From Novipirellula galeiformis (GTDB lineage Bacteria; Planctomycetota; Planctomycetia; Pirellulales; Pirellulaceae): a DNA stretch of 64,000 nt. Location: assembly GCF_007860095.1 (NCBI RefSeq), contig NZ_SJPT01000001.1:944212-1008211 (forward strand), given 5' to 3'. The position numbers and the translations under genes were made by a program. Under the pieces are notes generated by a model. That model was given only the letters and a program-made list of their open reading frames with translations. It did not search any database and had not been told where the DNA came from. Below, in pieces: positions 55,201 through 63,965 of the stretch (the first letter of the stretch is position 1; each line of letters opens with the position of its first letter).

Positions 55201-55779
55201 CCGCTGACCGAAGCGGAGGTCATGCGCAGAGAGCGTTTTGCCACGGCGATCGCGCAATGTCTGGTCGAAGTCGATTGCGGCCTCCTGCTTGGTTACGACC
55301 GGTCGTGTCGCCCCGTCCAAACGGCGCTCCAATCGGCTGCGTTCGAGCATGGTTGGCTGGTGTTCAACGAACGTGTTCTCGATCGGGATGGAGTTGAAAT
55401 TGCCATTGCCGATGGCGATTCACTCGATCCCGTCGGTTGCACGACGTCCGAAGCGATTCAAGAAATCATGCACGACCTTCCTCCGCGGCAACGAAGTGAC
55501 TTTCTTAGTTACTGGCATATGGTTTGCGAAGGAGACGCCGACTATGTGCTCACCGAGCGAGAAACGGTTCATGAAGCCATTTGTACCGTGATGGCATCGG
55601 ATTTGAATACCGAACTGAGTGAACGTTTATGGTCGTGTTACCAAGAGGGCAAACCTCCTAGTTTCGCTTCGTGGAAAAAGAACCTCGCTCGCGTGGTTCA
55701 GCGTTATGAGAATCGTCCTGAATTACTTGCTCACTTGCAGCAATTGGGCTTGGGGATCCATAAACGAAAACCGCGATAG
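52204..55779 (+). CDS. NACHT-domain STAND NTPase
   Basis: A 1191-residue signalling NTPase. A helical N-terminal region (about 1-255) contains no effector domain I can name. The NACHT module spans about 265-560: Walker A VGSPGSGKSTLIQWLA near 270, IVIELKQYARSLAEHP, Walker B VLLMFDGWDEVP near 350, SRPSGVPQ, and the downstream LRTLAKNPFLLGHVVHVL and LSRFAFDRLF winged-helix stretch. The C-terminal half (about 580-1191) looks like HEAT-like helical repeats, the usual ligand-sensing part. The start is the ATG with GGAGG 7 bases upstream. Bacterial NACHT proteins include anti-phage NLRs, but others are regulators. No toxin or nuclease gene adjoins it. Confidence 0.88.
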   Translation: MIEAKTAMERAFLLLAEAELGTCSTWPRPGWQQASAPGSRGSHSNALSANGQGPDEHRSLEDRVESLAILLDILPRSRRSELNSLVSMWSQHYSASRFVSADELRRITRRCLRTRTAQTATVPNFFATAASIAQQGRDADAAVLSSVTRSQTECSPTAEQHCVDGLQTWFEHLHRKQCWTHLPSVVPGDKPVAVNEMYVELLLKTDRSGERELGLGSAGIGDLPNAATSCRHPVPQSHDDVGDPSEWRENDSLLDIRTIVARTLNRCVIVGSPGSGKSTLIQWLAQEVVRGGIRDFDVPIVIELKQYARSLAEHPDLTPLQHFFRSLGNRHLDSDAASVWLRRVSRSHHRVLLMFDGWDEVPAESRANVREQLESEASDFVTLVTSRPSGVPQSLCDREHVDFYRIANLSSRSAAQLATNIIRNRFHSHPAGDGYANAIIEQIQSSAELRTLAKNPFLLGHVVHVLADASTRPGSLNPAKAIEQVVAWVRKQHNFVADPSNLLRVEHLQSLSRFAFDRLFAAERGREWFHETQLQQVTTSDGVSETPLLQSRFIDRGDAMIDEYRFSCPAFQTFFAALHVTSIQCATTQAAIFDQAIHASNRTEVLNHAVGLSEAFRKVSLERAAYWLRHGDGFHQILLRLAKLAAIARQVQGNVHANDAKSKDWSSLIEPIRNKLWRLTQESCDPIATRAYVQSLAELDPAFLLRKAISSVDLDEFVLRCIHRCLPDDSGFGGERVPRRNVTREGGDLPHATLVPLERDRVVRRLAALSPDHPEVKQGIQRLAGQSVRDGANVIMAIASASMVCGDVRATAIEIAMRSADQRILDCMANQIEREHDPRVQKSLLRLALERPVAFDLGWLETQIRKDLEHSFHSLMVRVYGCGAAPRTPDERLRIRRFFSDLVISAMNHGDSRSTGSLTECLRLVAHTDAGGLVDDRVVSAAIDRMIRFSKAPQSQRPEGVLLAARVLVGIPSLGNRIHLKKTLDVALDLVSSWSTGTIPLTEAEVMRRERFATAIAQCLVEVDCGLLLGYDRSCRPVQTALQSAAFEHGWLVFNERVLDRDGVEIAIADGDSLDPVGCTTSEAIQEIMHDLPPRQRSDFLSYWHMVCEGDADYVLTERETVHEAICTVMASDLNTELSERLWSCYQEGKPPSFASWKKNLARVVQRYENRPELLAHLQQLGLGIHKRKPR

Positions 55780-55809
55780 GGAGTGAGGAGTGACGCTCTT
55801 CACGCGGTT

Positions 55810-57297
55810 CTACCGTAGCTTCAACACGCCGCGGATTTTGGCATTGACGATCGGGTCTCGCTCGTCGACGAGTCGTTGACGGAGTTTTTGGTTCATTGCG
55901 CTGTCGTTCATCGTGGCGATCACGGAAATCGTGCGCAGCCGCACTTCTCGACTTTCATCGTTCAGCAATAGCGTCAACCACGGCCGAGGGTCATCGATGC
56001 TCGAGCGAGAAATCGTATCCACCAATTCGATTCGCGACCCCACGTCCGCAGCGGCTATGTGAGTGGCGATTTCCATTTGCGACTTGGAAAATCCGCGGCG
56101 TTGTAATTCATTCTTGGCTCGCTCACGCAAATTCGCTTGCTCGCTGCCCAACCAATAGATGACCGATTCGGTCGTGTAGGTTTCTAGCGGCGACTCGGTC
56201 AAAAAACTTGTCGGAACGACGGGGCTCCGAGCCGACGCGGTTGAGGGTGCCATCGACGGCGGAGCCGTGGACGCCTGATCCGTGGATGTTGGGGCCATCC
56301 CCCGTGGATCATGAACATCGTTCAACACGATCGATTCGTTGGGATTGACGGGCTTTAACGCCGACGCGGACGAGCGATAGACCGACGGCGCGGGCGGGGA
56401 TTGCTCGGCGGCAGAGGCATTTTGAGAGGATCCGCCCGAGGAGATAATGGCGGGTTCGGCATCCGGCCATCCTGTCCATGCGTTGTCGGTATTGGCTTCG
56501 GAAACCGGCAGCGGTTTGGTGCGTACCGCCAATCGAACCGGCTGTTTGGGATCCAGGGGAGCGTCATCGACAACGCTCGCTCGGGCCCCGTCCGAAAGCG
56601 ACATGCGCGACAAGGTGGTCGTCGCTAAGTTGTAGAGGGATTGAGATTCTTGGTCACTCTTTTGCACGGACTCCATGATCGTTTGTTGCAACAATCCGCA
56701 ACTCCAACCGGTCCGCGACTCGGCAAGGGAGTCGGAGACCGTATCGAGTGCCATCACCATCGCGTGGTGGTGTTTGCGAGCGGTATTCCAATCGAGCGAC
56801 GTCCACGTGTTCTGGGACTCCAGCAGCAATTCGTACGCCGTCCGCGCCACTTCGGGCTGATGGTCGGTCATGGCATGGACCAGCGAATCGATCGCTGGCA
56901 AACCGAGTTCCGAAATTTGTAGCAGTCGTTGCTGTTTTTCTGCGACTTGAAGACTCTCAAAGTCACGCATCCATTGTTTGACAATCCATTGTTTGCTGTA
57001 ACTTCCCACTGCCAACGTCACGCCAAACAAGATCGCCACGATCGAAAAAAACTTGAGTGAGGTTTTGAATGCTTGGCGACCCGATCCCGGTTTCCCTGCG
57101 TTTCGCTTGACCGACCCATGGAGGTGCAGTGCGAAAGGATTGGGTAAATCGTGGGGGGCGCCGGATTGCATGTCAAAATCACCAGAATCAAGGAAGCTGC
57201 GGTCAATGGATTGTCGTGACAGAGGGCTTCCCGAGGCAAGGTCATTTTGACGCCGAACGGACGAGTCCGCGAGCGACGAGATCGGCGTATTCATCAC
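55810..57297 (-). CDS. HEAT-repeat membrane protein
   Basis: A protein of up to 495 residues. One membrane segment lies at about 81-100 (LKFFSIVAILFGVTLAVGSY) after a low-complexity N-terminus. Helical HEAT-like repeats follow on both sides of a Ser/Pro/Ala-rich spacer (about 225-360): residues 120-215 and 375-495 (LLLNDESREVRLRTISVIATMNDSAMNQKLRQRLVDERDP). The start is unclear: ATGs at 57297 and 57294 overlap the upstream gene by about 55 bp, while an ATG at residue 43 (57171) avoids the overlap; none has a clear binding site. It is probably co-transcribed with the lipoprotein upstream. Confidence 0.75.
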   Translation of the reverse strand: MMNTPISSLADSSVRRQNDLASGSPLSRQSIDRSFLDSGDFDMQSGAPHDLPNPFALHLHGSVKRNAGKPGSGRQAFKTSLKFFSIVAILFGVTLAVGSYSKQWIVKQWMRDFESLQVAEKQQRLLQISELGLPAIDSLVHAMTDHQPEVARTAYELLLESQNTWTSLDWNTARKHHHAMVMALDTVSDSLAESRTGWSCGLLQQTIMESVQKSDQESQSLYNLATTTLSRMSLSDGARASVVDDAPLDPKQPVRLAVRTKPLPVSEANTDNAWTGWPDAEPAIISSGGSSQNASAAEQSPPAPSVYRSSASALKPVNPNESIVLNDVHDPRGMAPTSTDQASTAPPSMAPSTASARSPVVPTSFLTESPLETYTTESVIYWLGSEQANLRERAKNELQRRGFSKSQMEIATHIAAADVGSRIELVDTISRSSIDDPRPWLTLLLNDESREVRLRTISVIATMNDSAMNQKLRQRLVDERDPIVNAKIRGVLKLR

Positions 57298-58669
57298 GTA
57301 AAACGCGGCGATACGCGGCGAGATCCTGCGTGTGTTGTTCCTTCATCCGCTGTGGAATATCGACCCCACCGATGGCATCGGCGAGGATCGCCCCCAAGGC
57401 CGGCAGCGACTCAGGCGATACGAGCGGCTGGATCCAAACCACACGTGCAGAGGAATCGACTAGCAATAGCGTGCCTGGCGCGATTGATAGCTTTCTTGCC
57501 AATTCATTTTCCTGGTCCCAGATCAGGGGCAGTGAGATCGATTGACGAAGGATCTGTTTCACTTCGTCTCGTAGCGAAACGGCGTCATCGAGCAGCAGCA
57601 CCGCACGCGAACGCTCGGCCAATTCCGCAGGCAATTGTTGGCTCCAATCTTGCAGCACGAGCGCCGAGTTCAACGCGTTGGCGTCGTCAGCAAAATAGAC
57701 GATCGCCGTCACGCTGGATTCGCTTTGGGGACGCCCCGCCGCAAAATCGTAAGGCTTTCGGTCGGAGGTTTTTAAACGGTTACTATCAATCCGAGTGCCG
57801 AGGCTGGATGGCGTCGACGCAGGAGGCAGTGGGACGAAATGGCCGACAAACTTGGGGGATTCGGGCAGCGAGTCGGCCGTCGGGGTTGTCTCCGGCGCGT
57901 CAAAGCTCGCCTCACGCAATTCAAGCGTCAACCGAATCGTGTGGGGCGAGGGAGTCGCCGGGATTTGCAGCGACGGAAGATCGACCTGGCGTATCAATCC
58001 CTGCTGGGGGTCGACCCAAAAAGCGTAGCGCTGATCGCCGCTAAGCACCTTGATCTCTTGGCAAAGCGTTTGTTCGATCGTCTGTTGTTCGCCGTATGCG
58101 AATTCGTGCGAATCATGAAACAGTTGCTTCATCGGGGCTTCGGCAAAGAGCCACTCCAATTGGGGAGGCGGCCCGGCTAATCCCGCAGCGACTTGTTCGA
58201 CCAAAATCGGGTCGGTTAACAGCTGCTTCAACTCGGGGCGGCGGCCAATCGGCGGCGCCCGCAACACTTGTGAATCAAAGTTTTTAGTGGAGGGGTCGAC
58301 GATCCAGGCTGTCATTCCTTCGGAATCGGACCACAGCCGAGTGTCGTAGGCCTGCACATAGACGGTGTCATGGTTGGTCCAAACGCTTAACGGAGCCACC
58401 TTGGTTTCAGGATGGGAGTTGCCCCCTTGTTCCACCGTCATCCGGACTTGCCCCCGATCGCGGTAAGAGCCTGCGGCGTGGTAGCGAGAAAAGATTGCTT
58501 GCAAATAATCACGTGGCTTCATTTGCCGGAATGCAACCGTGCGAACCGAGCCGGATGGGAGATTGTCCGCAGGGGGAACCACGGTATCGTCCGCCGAATC
58601 ACATCCCGCGATCACACCGCAGAGTAGAAATCCGCCGAGAAGCGAGCGGAGAAGTGAAATTCGCTTCAT
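57242..58669 (-). CDS. Lipoprotein with LolA-like and thioredoxin-like regions
   Basis: A 475-residue lipoprotein: signal with lipobox VIAGC about 22 residues in. Residues about 50-260 resemble LolA/DUF2092-like outer-membrane lipoprotein carriers (MKPRDYLQAIFSRYHAAGSYRDRGQVRMTVEQGG, YAFWVDPQQGLIRQVDLPS). Residues about 325-455 look thioredoxin-like (VTAIVYFADDANALNSALVLQDWSQQ; SISLPLIWDQENELARKLSIAPGTLLLVDSSARVVWIQPLV) but have no CxxC. The combination suggests an envelope protein that senses or binds rather than reduces disulfides. It precedes the HEAT-repeat gene, possibly overlapping it. Confidence 0.7.
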   Translation of the reverse strand: MKRISLLRSLLGGFLLCGVIAGCDSADDTVVPPADNLPSGSVRTVAFRQMKPRDYLQAIFSRYHAAGSYRDRGQVRMTVEQGGNSHPETKVAPLSVWTNHDTVYVQAYDTRLWSDSEGMTAWIVDPSTKNFDSQVLRAPPIGRRPELKQLLTDPILVEQVAAGLAGPPPQLEWLFAEAPMKQLFHDSHEFAYGEQQTIEQTLCQEIKVLSGDQRYAFWVDPQQGLIRQVDLPSLQIPATPSPHTIRLTLELREASFDAPETTPTADSLPESPKFVGHFVPLPPASTPSSLGTRIDSNRLKTSDRKPYDFAAGRPQSESSVTAIVYFADDANALNSALVLQDWSQQLPAELAERSRAVLLLDDAVSLRDEVKQILRQSISLPLIWDQENELARKLSIAPGTLLLVDSSARVVWIQPLVSPESLPALGAILADAIGGVDIPQRMKEQHTQDLAAYRRVLRDEYADLVARGLVRSASK

Positions 58670-59477
58670 CGGAATGCTTTGCTTTGCAGGTATTGGCAGG
58701 TAAGGGTGGCCAAGGGCGCTGGCACGAAACAGGGTGTGCTAGGCGAGATTACGAAAACCAGGCCGTTGGTCACAATCGCATCTGTTCGTTCCGCTCCTGC
58801 AGACGGTTTTTGTCAGGACCTTACAGACTCGGGCCGTAGCTGCGTTCGCCAGAACGCGGTCCACCGTCTGGCGACGGTAACTACCGCACAATTAAAAATG
58901 CACTTCTCCTTAAACAAGCAAGGAAAAACAAACAAGGCATTTGTCATTGGATCAATCATTACTTAGCAATGAGTCGTCTTTTGCAAATAATCCTAATTCG
59001 GTCTGTGCAATCGCGCTCGACCGTAACTAACCCGAGAAGATTGAGATTACGAATCAAGTGGAAAACCAAATCGAATTAGCGAATCAAAGTTCACGAGCCT
59101 CGGGCGTGTGAGCTTCACCCCCCATCAAGCACAACGACCCTGTCGTGCATGACGTTGTCCGATCTAGCGATATCGAGACTCGGGGGCACATCGGCTTTCG
59201 ATTAGCGTAATTTAGTGCGGATAAGTGGTCAGAAAACTTTGCTGCGTTAACCACTCATCTGCGCTACTCATCTGCGCTAATCGAACACGAGTCAATGCAT
59301 TGCACACGCGTGAACGACTACAGGTTCGGTTGCCTAGCATGATCTTGCCGCACATGCCCTGCGGGTACGGCTACGTTGGTAATTCACGGGCGCTGGCGTA
59401 TCATTAGCTATTCGTTCTTCAAAATCGCTCGCCCGTGCAAACTCGGCGTCGGCAAACACTTTCGTTGGGCGACCTGG
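58670..59477. other. Intergenic region between divergent genes
   Basis: About 800 bases, AT-rich in the middle (58885-59000). It contains a 13-bp tandem duplication at 59253-59278. I find no gene; a plus-strand frame at 58679-58966 lacks support. Confidence 0.55.
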
Positions 59478-59822
59478 ATGTTTCGTATCGCCACCTCCTT
59501 GCTGCTGTTGCCGATGCTTTGCGGTTGCAATTCGCAGACGCCGACTACCGCCCCACCTACTTTGACGGCAACGGTCATTTCGTACGAACCCAATGCGGAA
59601 TGGGATCACTTCGAGGATGGATCGTTCGCCACCTACGACCACCTGAGACTGAAACTTGATTCCGAAGACTCATTTTCGGTTGCTGTGTCACCGGACGATC
59701 TTCCCGACGACTCTCCGTTGCGTCGTTCCGGCACACGATTCACGTTTACGCTTACTGAACCGCTCGATACGGATACACACCTTGCATGGGGTGCGTTCCA
59801 CAATCCAACGATCATCGACTAG
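59478..59822 (+). CDS. Small lipoprotein, about 114 residues
   Basis: A small exported protein with a lipoprotein signal (MFRIATSLLLLPMLCGC) and a short beta-rich acidic domain (LTATVISYEPNAEWDHFEDGSF, HLRLKLDSEDSFSVAVSPDDL, GTRFTFTLTEP). No family recognised. I start at the ATG at 59478, which gives the clean signal; the 34-codon upstream extension is not protein-like. Confidence 0.6.
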   Translation: MFRIATSLLLLPMLCGCNSQTPTTAPPTLTATVISYEPNAEWDHFEDGSFATYDHLRLKLDSEDSFSVAVSPDDLPDDSPLRRSGTRFTFTLTEPLDTDTHLAWGAFHNPTIID

Positions 59823-59974
59823 CCGGTCGCCTAACATGGTATTTACGCAAGATCGCTTTGCGATCACCTTCGCTGCTTCGCGGGCGTGGACCTTTATTGG
59901 TCAACGGTTGGGTAATTCCGAGTCACTCGCTTTGTCGATGGCGGTGACGTGAAATCTTCTGTTAGGCGGACGAA

Positions 59975-60394
59975 ATGGCGATCAATCCTTACGATACGCC
60001 CTCGAAGGCATCGCCCACGCAAACGCCTGCCTACCGCCATTCTCGCGGAATGGCACTCATCATTACCGCACTTTCGTTGCTGGGCTTTGGCGTTGTCGGT
60101 TTTCAACTTCTGGCATGGTACGCGTTTTCAACCATGGTTGATCCCGCGTTACCAGAATCGGAACGATCGAGAATCATCGCGGATCGATTTCTGTTCAGCG
60201 ATGGCTCGTACCAGATTGTCCTCGTCTTTGTGTTTGCCGTGATCGCCGCGACTGGCCTAGCGTCAGGGGGCGTCCATCTTGCCGTTGCCATCTTTCACGC
60301 ACCGACTGCACGTACGGCAATGCTCTTGAGTTGCACCGGCGGATTGCTTGGAGCGATCACGTTGGTTGCTGTGTTCCTGCTGCGATGCGCGTAG
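59975..60394 (+). CDS. Small membrane protein, about 139 residues
   Basis: A protein with a polar N-terminus containing INPYDTPSKASP, a pattern common in planctomycete membrane proteins, and three hydrophobic segments (about 28-52, 80-105, 113-136). No known domain. It lies about 150 bp after the small lipoprotein on the same strand and may be in the same transcript. Confidence 0.65.
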   Translation: MAINPYDTPSKASPTQTPAYRHSRGMALIITALSLLGFGVVGFQLLAWYAFSTMVDPALPESERSRIIADRFLFSDGSYQIVLVFVFAVIAATGLASGGVHLAVAIFHAPTARTAMLLSCTGGLLGAITLVAVFLLRCA

Positions 60395-60580
60395 CGCCGC
60401 GCAACACTGAATGCCGCGAGGGGCCATCGGCCACACCTGCGATTTGGTCTCAAGCTGCGCCCCATCCGTGGGTGCTGGCGATCGACGCCATTTTTAAGAG
60501 AATGGAGGTGGATCGAGCGACAAAAATGTCGTGATGGATCCCTTGGGGACGCCGAACCGCTGGCCCCTTCTTATTCCCCG

Positions 60581-61837
60581 TTGGCAAAGAACGCTGCATT
60601 GAATCAATCTACCAATCCCGCCCCAGTCGCTGAGCGAATCGTTTCTAACGAGATTTGGCAATACGAAAGCGGTTTTAATCGCCGCGTTACGGATGTGGCG
60701 GGCGCGACGCGCGATGCCCTTCGCGGCCCCATCGATTTTCCGCCGCTGACCGCTGCGATCCTGCCCGGAGAGCGAATCGCTTTGGCGGTGGATCCCAATG
60801 TGCCAGAGGTCGGTGAGGTGATTCGCGGCGTGTTGTTAGCAATCGAAGAAGCCGATTGTGAAGCGATCGACATTGTGTTGTGGGACGAAACGAGCGATGA
60901 GCTGTTGCAGCAATTGCAAAGCGAGTTCGAAACGATCGCTCATGTCACTCGTCATGATGCTCAAAAACGCGACTCGCTGCGTTATCTAGGCGTGGATGTC
61001 GATGACGAGCCGATTTACTTGAGCCGCTTTCTTGTCGATGCCGACCTGGTCTTGCCGGTCTTAGCCGCCCGTGCTTGGGATGCGGCGGGGGCAAATCCAC
61101 TGAGCGGCGTCTACCCGATGCTGGCCGATTCCAACACCCGTTTACGACATCAAAAAACACTCCATTCCCCTGCGGCGAAACCGCAAACTTCGAACGAGTC
61201 CCAGGTCGGATGGATGCTCGGCGTGCAGATCATGTTGGCGGTCGCAGCGAACTCCGATGGAGAGGTGGGGGCCGTCTTTGCAGGTACGCCCGATGGGATT
61301 CGCCCCTCGTTTGAACGTCCTCGTCAAGAAGACGATGAATGCCCACCGGCGCCGCTGGTCGTGGCGACGATCGAGGGTTCAAAGCAACAGCAATCGTGGG
61401 CGAATTTTTCACGCGCGATCGCGGTCGCGGCCACGCACGCCGCGCCAGGCGGCACGATCGTGATCTGGTCCGACATTGAGCAACCCGCGAGCGACCGATT
61501 GGTGATGCGATTGAGCAGCGAACGCGATTTTGGGGATTTGGACTCCCAGAATGAGGAGTCTGAAGACGACGCGATTGCCGCGCTAGGGCAATCCGATGAT
61601 GGCTTCACGATCTGGGACGACTCGATCGCGATGGCTCGCTCGATCGAGCGCGTGCGTTGTGAGTACCGCGTGCTGTTCCACAGCAAGCTTGGGATGGAGC
61701 TGGCCGAATCACTTGGATTAGGAGCGATCGAATCGCTCGATGCCCTTGAGCATCTCAGCGGATCGTTCGAAGGTTGTGGCATTTTGCGAGCGGCTCAATT
61801 CGCCGGGGGAACGTTTGATGAGCCTCCAGTGCACTAA
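60581..61837 (+). CDS. LarA-like (lactate racemase family) protein
   Basis: A 418-residue protein resembling the LarA/DUF2088 nickel-dependent racemase family. VTDVAGATRDALRGPIDFPPL and GERIALAVDPNVPEVGEVIRGVLLAIEEADCEAIDIVL fit the N-terminal domain, and HDAQKRDSLRYLGVDVDDEPIYLSRFLVDADLVLPV fits the following motif. The usual region with the catalytic His and Lys (PHxxAGFSGGxK) is replaced by ARAWDAAGANPLSGVYPMLAD, so racemase activity is doubtful. A TTG at 60581 is the only early start codon I find in frame; the true start is uncertain. Confidence 0.65.
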   Translation: MAKNAALNQSTNPAPVAERIVSNEIWQYESGFNRRVTDVAGATRDALRGPIDFPPLTAAILPGERIALAVDPNVPEVGEVIRGVLLAIEEADCEAIDIVLWDETSDELLQQLQSEFETIAHVTRHDAQKRDSLRYLGVDVDDEPIYLSRFLVDADLVLPVLAARAWDAAGANPLSGVYPMLADSNTRLRHQKTLHSPAAKPQTSNESQVGWMLGVQIMLAVAANSDGEVGAVFAGTPDGIRPSFERPRQEDDECPPAPLVVATIEGSKQQQSWANFSRAIAVAATHAAPGGTIVIWSDIEQPASDRLVMRLSSERDFGDLDSQNEESEDDAIAALGQSDDGFTIWDDSIAMARSIERVRCEYRVLFHSKLGMELAESLGLGAIESLDALEHLSGSFEGCGILRAAQFAGGTFDEPPVH

Positions 61838-61994
61838 AGAATTGGTTCAGAATTCATTGCGTTCGTTCCGAATAAGCTTTAAGTGGCCTCCTGCGTATTG
61901 AGCGTGACTCGCGTAGGAGCGGCAAGCCAGAGTCCGGCGCAATCGCCTGCGGTCGATTCACCCACGCTGCCAACTTTCCGAAAAGCGAGATCTC

Positions 61995-62525
61995 ATGGCC
62001 GAAGTCGCGATCGAATATGCTCACCATTTTTGCCCCAATTGTGGGACGCCCAATGCATATCTCGGTAGCGTGCCGTTTCGTTGCAAGCAATGTGGCTTCG
62101 CAAACTTTTTTGGCCCCTGTGGAGCGGTGGGGGCTCTCGTGACGAACGACCAAGGTCAATTGCTCTTGGTGCGACGAGCACGCAACCCCGAAAAGGGAAA
62201 ATGGGGTTTGCCAGGCGGGTTTGTCGATCGCTGTGAAACGGTGGAGCAGGCGCTTGCCAGGGAAGTGTTCGAGGAGACCCAGTTAACGGTTTCCCACCAC
62301 GACTTTTTAATGTCACATCCCAATGATTACCGCTACGGCGGGATTGTCGTTTCGGTGATCGATCTGTTCTTCGTTTGCCAAGTCAGTAACGAAAACGAGA
62401 TCGCACTTCAGGAAACCGAGTTAACCGAGTACCGCTACGTCGAAAACGATTCGGAGCTTTTCGATCAAATGGCGTTTCCGTCGAACCGGATCGCGATCGA
62501 TTATTGGCGGAAGTCCACTTCGTAG
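61995..62525 (+). CDS. Nudix hydrolase with N-terminal zinc ribbon
   Basis: A 176-residue Nudix enzyme cleaving a nucleoside-diphosphate-X bond. A zinc ribbon uses Cys13, Cys16, Cys30 and Cys33 (CPNCGTPN, RCKQCGF), as in NADH pyrophosphatase NudC-like proteins. The Nudix box is GGFVDRCETVEQALAREVFEETQL (about 73-96), complete except that the final Gly is Gln. The NudC SQPWPFP tail is absent, so substrate is open; ADP-ribose or NAD(H)-like compounds are plausible. Start is the ATG at 61995. Confidence 0.9.
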   Translation: MAEVAIEYAHHFCPNCGTPNAYLGSVPFRCKQCGFANFFGPCGAVGALVTNDQGQLLLVRRARNPEKGKWGLPGGFVDRCETVEQALAREVFEETQLTVSHHDFLMSHPNDYRYGGIVVSVIDLFFVCQVSNENEIALQETELTEYRYVENDSELFDQMAFPSNRIAIDYWRKSTS

Positions 62526-62941
62526 CATTAAGCTCAAACGCTGCAGAAAAACGTCTTCGTGCACGCTGGCCGGTGACGGGCTGGCTGTTGACGGGGCGCA
62601 TTGTCTTGGATCTGCGGCTGCCGATGGTGGACGTTAAAGCGGCGTTTGGTTGGCAAAACTCGCTCCCCGCTAAGTGAGGGGGTGGCCGCGTCCTTGGCTT
62701 CGGGACGATTGGGGCTTCGCTGCGCCGCTCATCGATTTGCTTCCGCGTGTGTGGGGTGGGGTGGGGGGGCTTCTGGTTCACTCTTTGGGCCGTTTTCGGT
62801 CGGCCATTTTGTGAAATCTTTTTCGCTTTGCGTGTTGCGAATAATCAATCCAATGACTAAATTTCTTCTTGTTGCAAGTGATTCTCAATAGCAAGCCTGG
62901 GGTTTCCAGCGAGTGAAACCCCTGATTTTGGAGAGATAAGA
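62526..62941. other. Intergenic region before the DUF1559 gene
   Basis: About 415 bases without a credible gene. The last 100 bases are AT-rich and probably hold the promoter of the DUF1559 gene; I cannot fix it. Confidence 0.5.
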
Positions 62942-63958
62942 ATGGGCAAGGATTCACGTCATCGTATTGGTTTCACGCTGGTGGAATTACTGGTGGTCAT
63001 CGCGATCATCGGCGTTCTGGTGGGGTTATTGTTGCCGGCGGTCCAGGCGGCTCGTGAAGCGGCCCGTCGGATGAGCTGTAGCAATAACTTGAAGCAGATC
63101 GGATTGGCGGTTCACAACTATGAATCGTCCACCCAATCGCTACCTGCGGCTTGGTCCAAGCCTGGGATGACGGGGGATGGATGGTCTGCACAAGCTCGGA
63201 TCTTGCCTTATCTCGAGGCGGTTGCGCTCGGCTCGGAGATTGATTACGGAGCCGGTTACGGTGCCGCGACGATCGAAGTTGACGGGGTCGCGATTCCCAT
63301 CTCCAGCTTTCGCGTGCCAACCTATTTGTGCCCCAGCGAAGTCAAGGACACCCAGCGTCTCGGCAGTGGTGGTCCCGAACACTACCCATTGAGCTACGGC
63401 TATAACGGCGGCGTTTGGTTCACCTACGATGCCAATAGCGGTACGGTTGGCGACGGGACCTTTGCTGCAGGCCGGTATTTGAAGTTCCGCGATTGTTTGG
63501 ATGGACTCAGTAACACGTTGGCGTTTTCAGAGGTCAAAGCGTGGACCCCTTACTATCGTGACGCGGGACAAGCCGGCAATTTGACCCTTCCAAATCTGCC
63601 TGCGGAAGTTTGTGCACTGGGCGGATCGTTCAAGGCCGATACCGGACACACCGAATGGGTCGACGGACGCGTTCATCAAAGCGGTTTCACCACGACGTTC
63701 ACGCCGAACAAGAAAGTGCTTTGCATCGAGAGCGGCGTTGAGTACGACGCTGACTTTACCAATTTCCGCGAAGGGAAAACCGGGGCCGCTCCGCTCCCCA
63801 AGACGTACGCCGCGGTGACTTCGCGGAGTTATCATCCTGGCGGCGTGAACACCAGTTTGATGGATGGTTCCATCCGCTTTGTGAGCGATTCGATCGATCT
63901 GGAATTATGGCGAGGTTTGTCGACACGCGGCGGTCGCGAAGTGGTTTCGCTTCCTTAG
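62942..63958 (+). CDS. DUF1559 protein with prepilin-type N-terminus
   Basis: A 338-residue protein of the planctomycete-expanded DUF1559 (SBP_bac_10-type) family. It starts with a type IV prepilin-like signal: GFTLVELLVVIAIIGVLVGLLLPAVQAAREAARR, cleavage expected at Gly10/Phe11 with Glu at mature position 5. The DUF1559 body follows with CSNNLKQIGLAVHNYESS, FRVPTYLCPSEV, DGLSNTLAFSEVKAW and the terminal SYHPGGVNTSLMDGSIRFVSDSID. A GGAGAG binding site precedes the ATG. Such proteins are thought to be pseudopilin-like envelope components; the role is unproven. Confidence 0.95.
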   Translation: MGKDSRHRIGFTLVELLVVIAIIGVLVGLLLPAVQAAREAARRMSCSNNLKQIGLAVHNYESSTQSLPAAWSKPGMTGDGWSAQARILPYLEAVALGSEIDYGAGYGAATIEVDGVAIPISSFRVPTYLCPSEVKDTQRLGSGGPEHYPLSYGYNGGVWFTYDANSGTVGDGTFAAGRYLKFRDCLDGLSNTLAFSEVKAWTPYYRDAGQAGNLTLPNLPAEVCALGGSFKADTGHTEWVDGRVHQSGFTTTFTPNKKVLCIESGVEYDADFTNFREGKTGAAPLPKTYAAVTSRSYHPGGVNTSLMDGSIRFVSDSIDLELWRGLSTRGGREVVSLP

Positions 63959-63965
63959 CTCGGTT

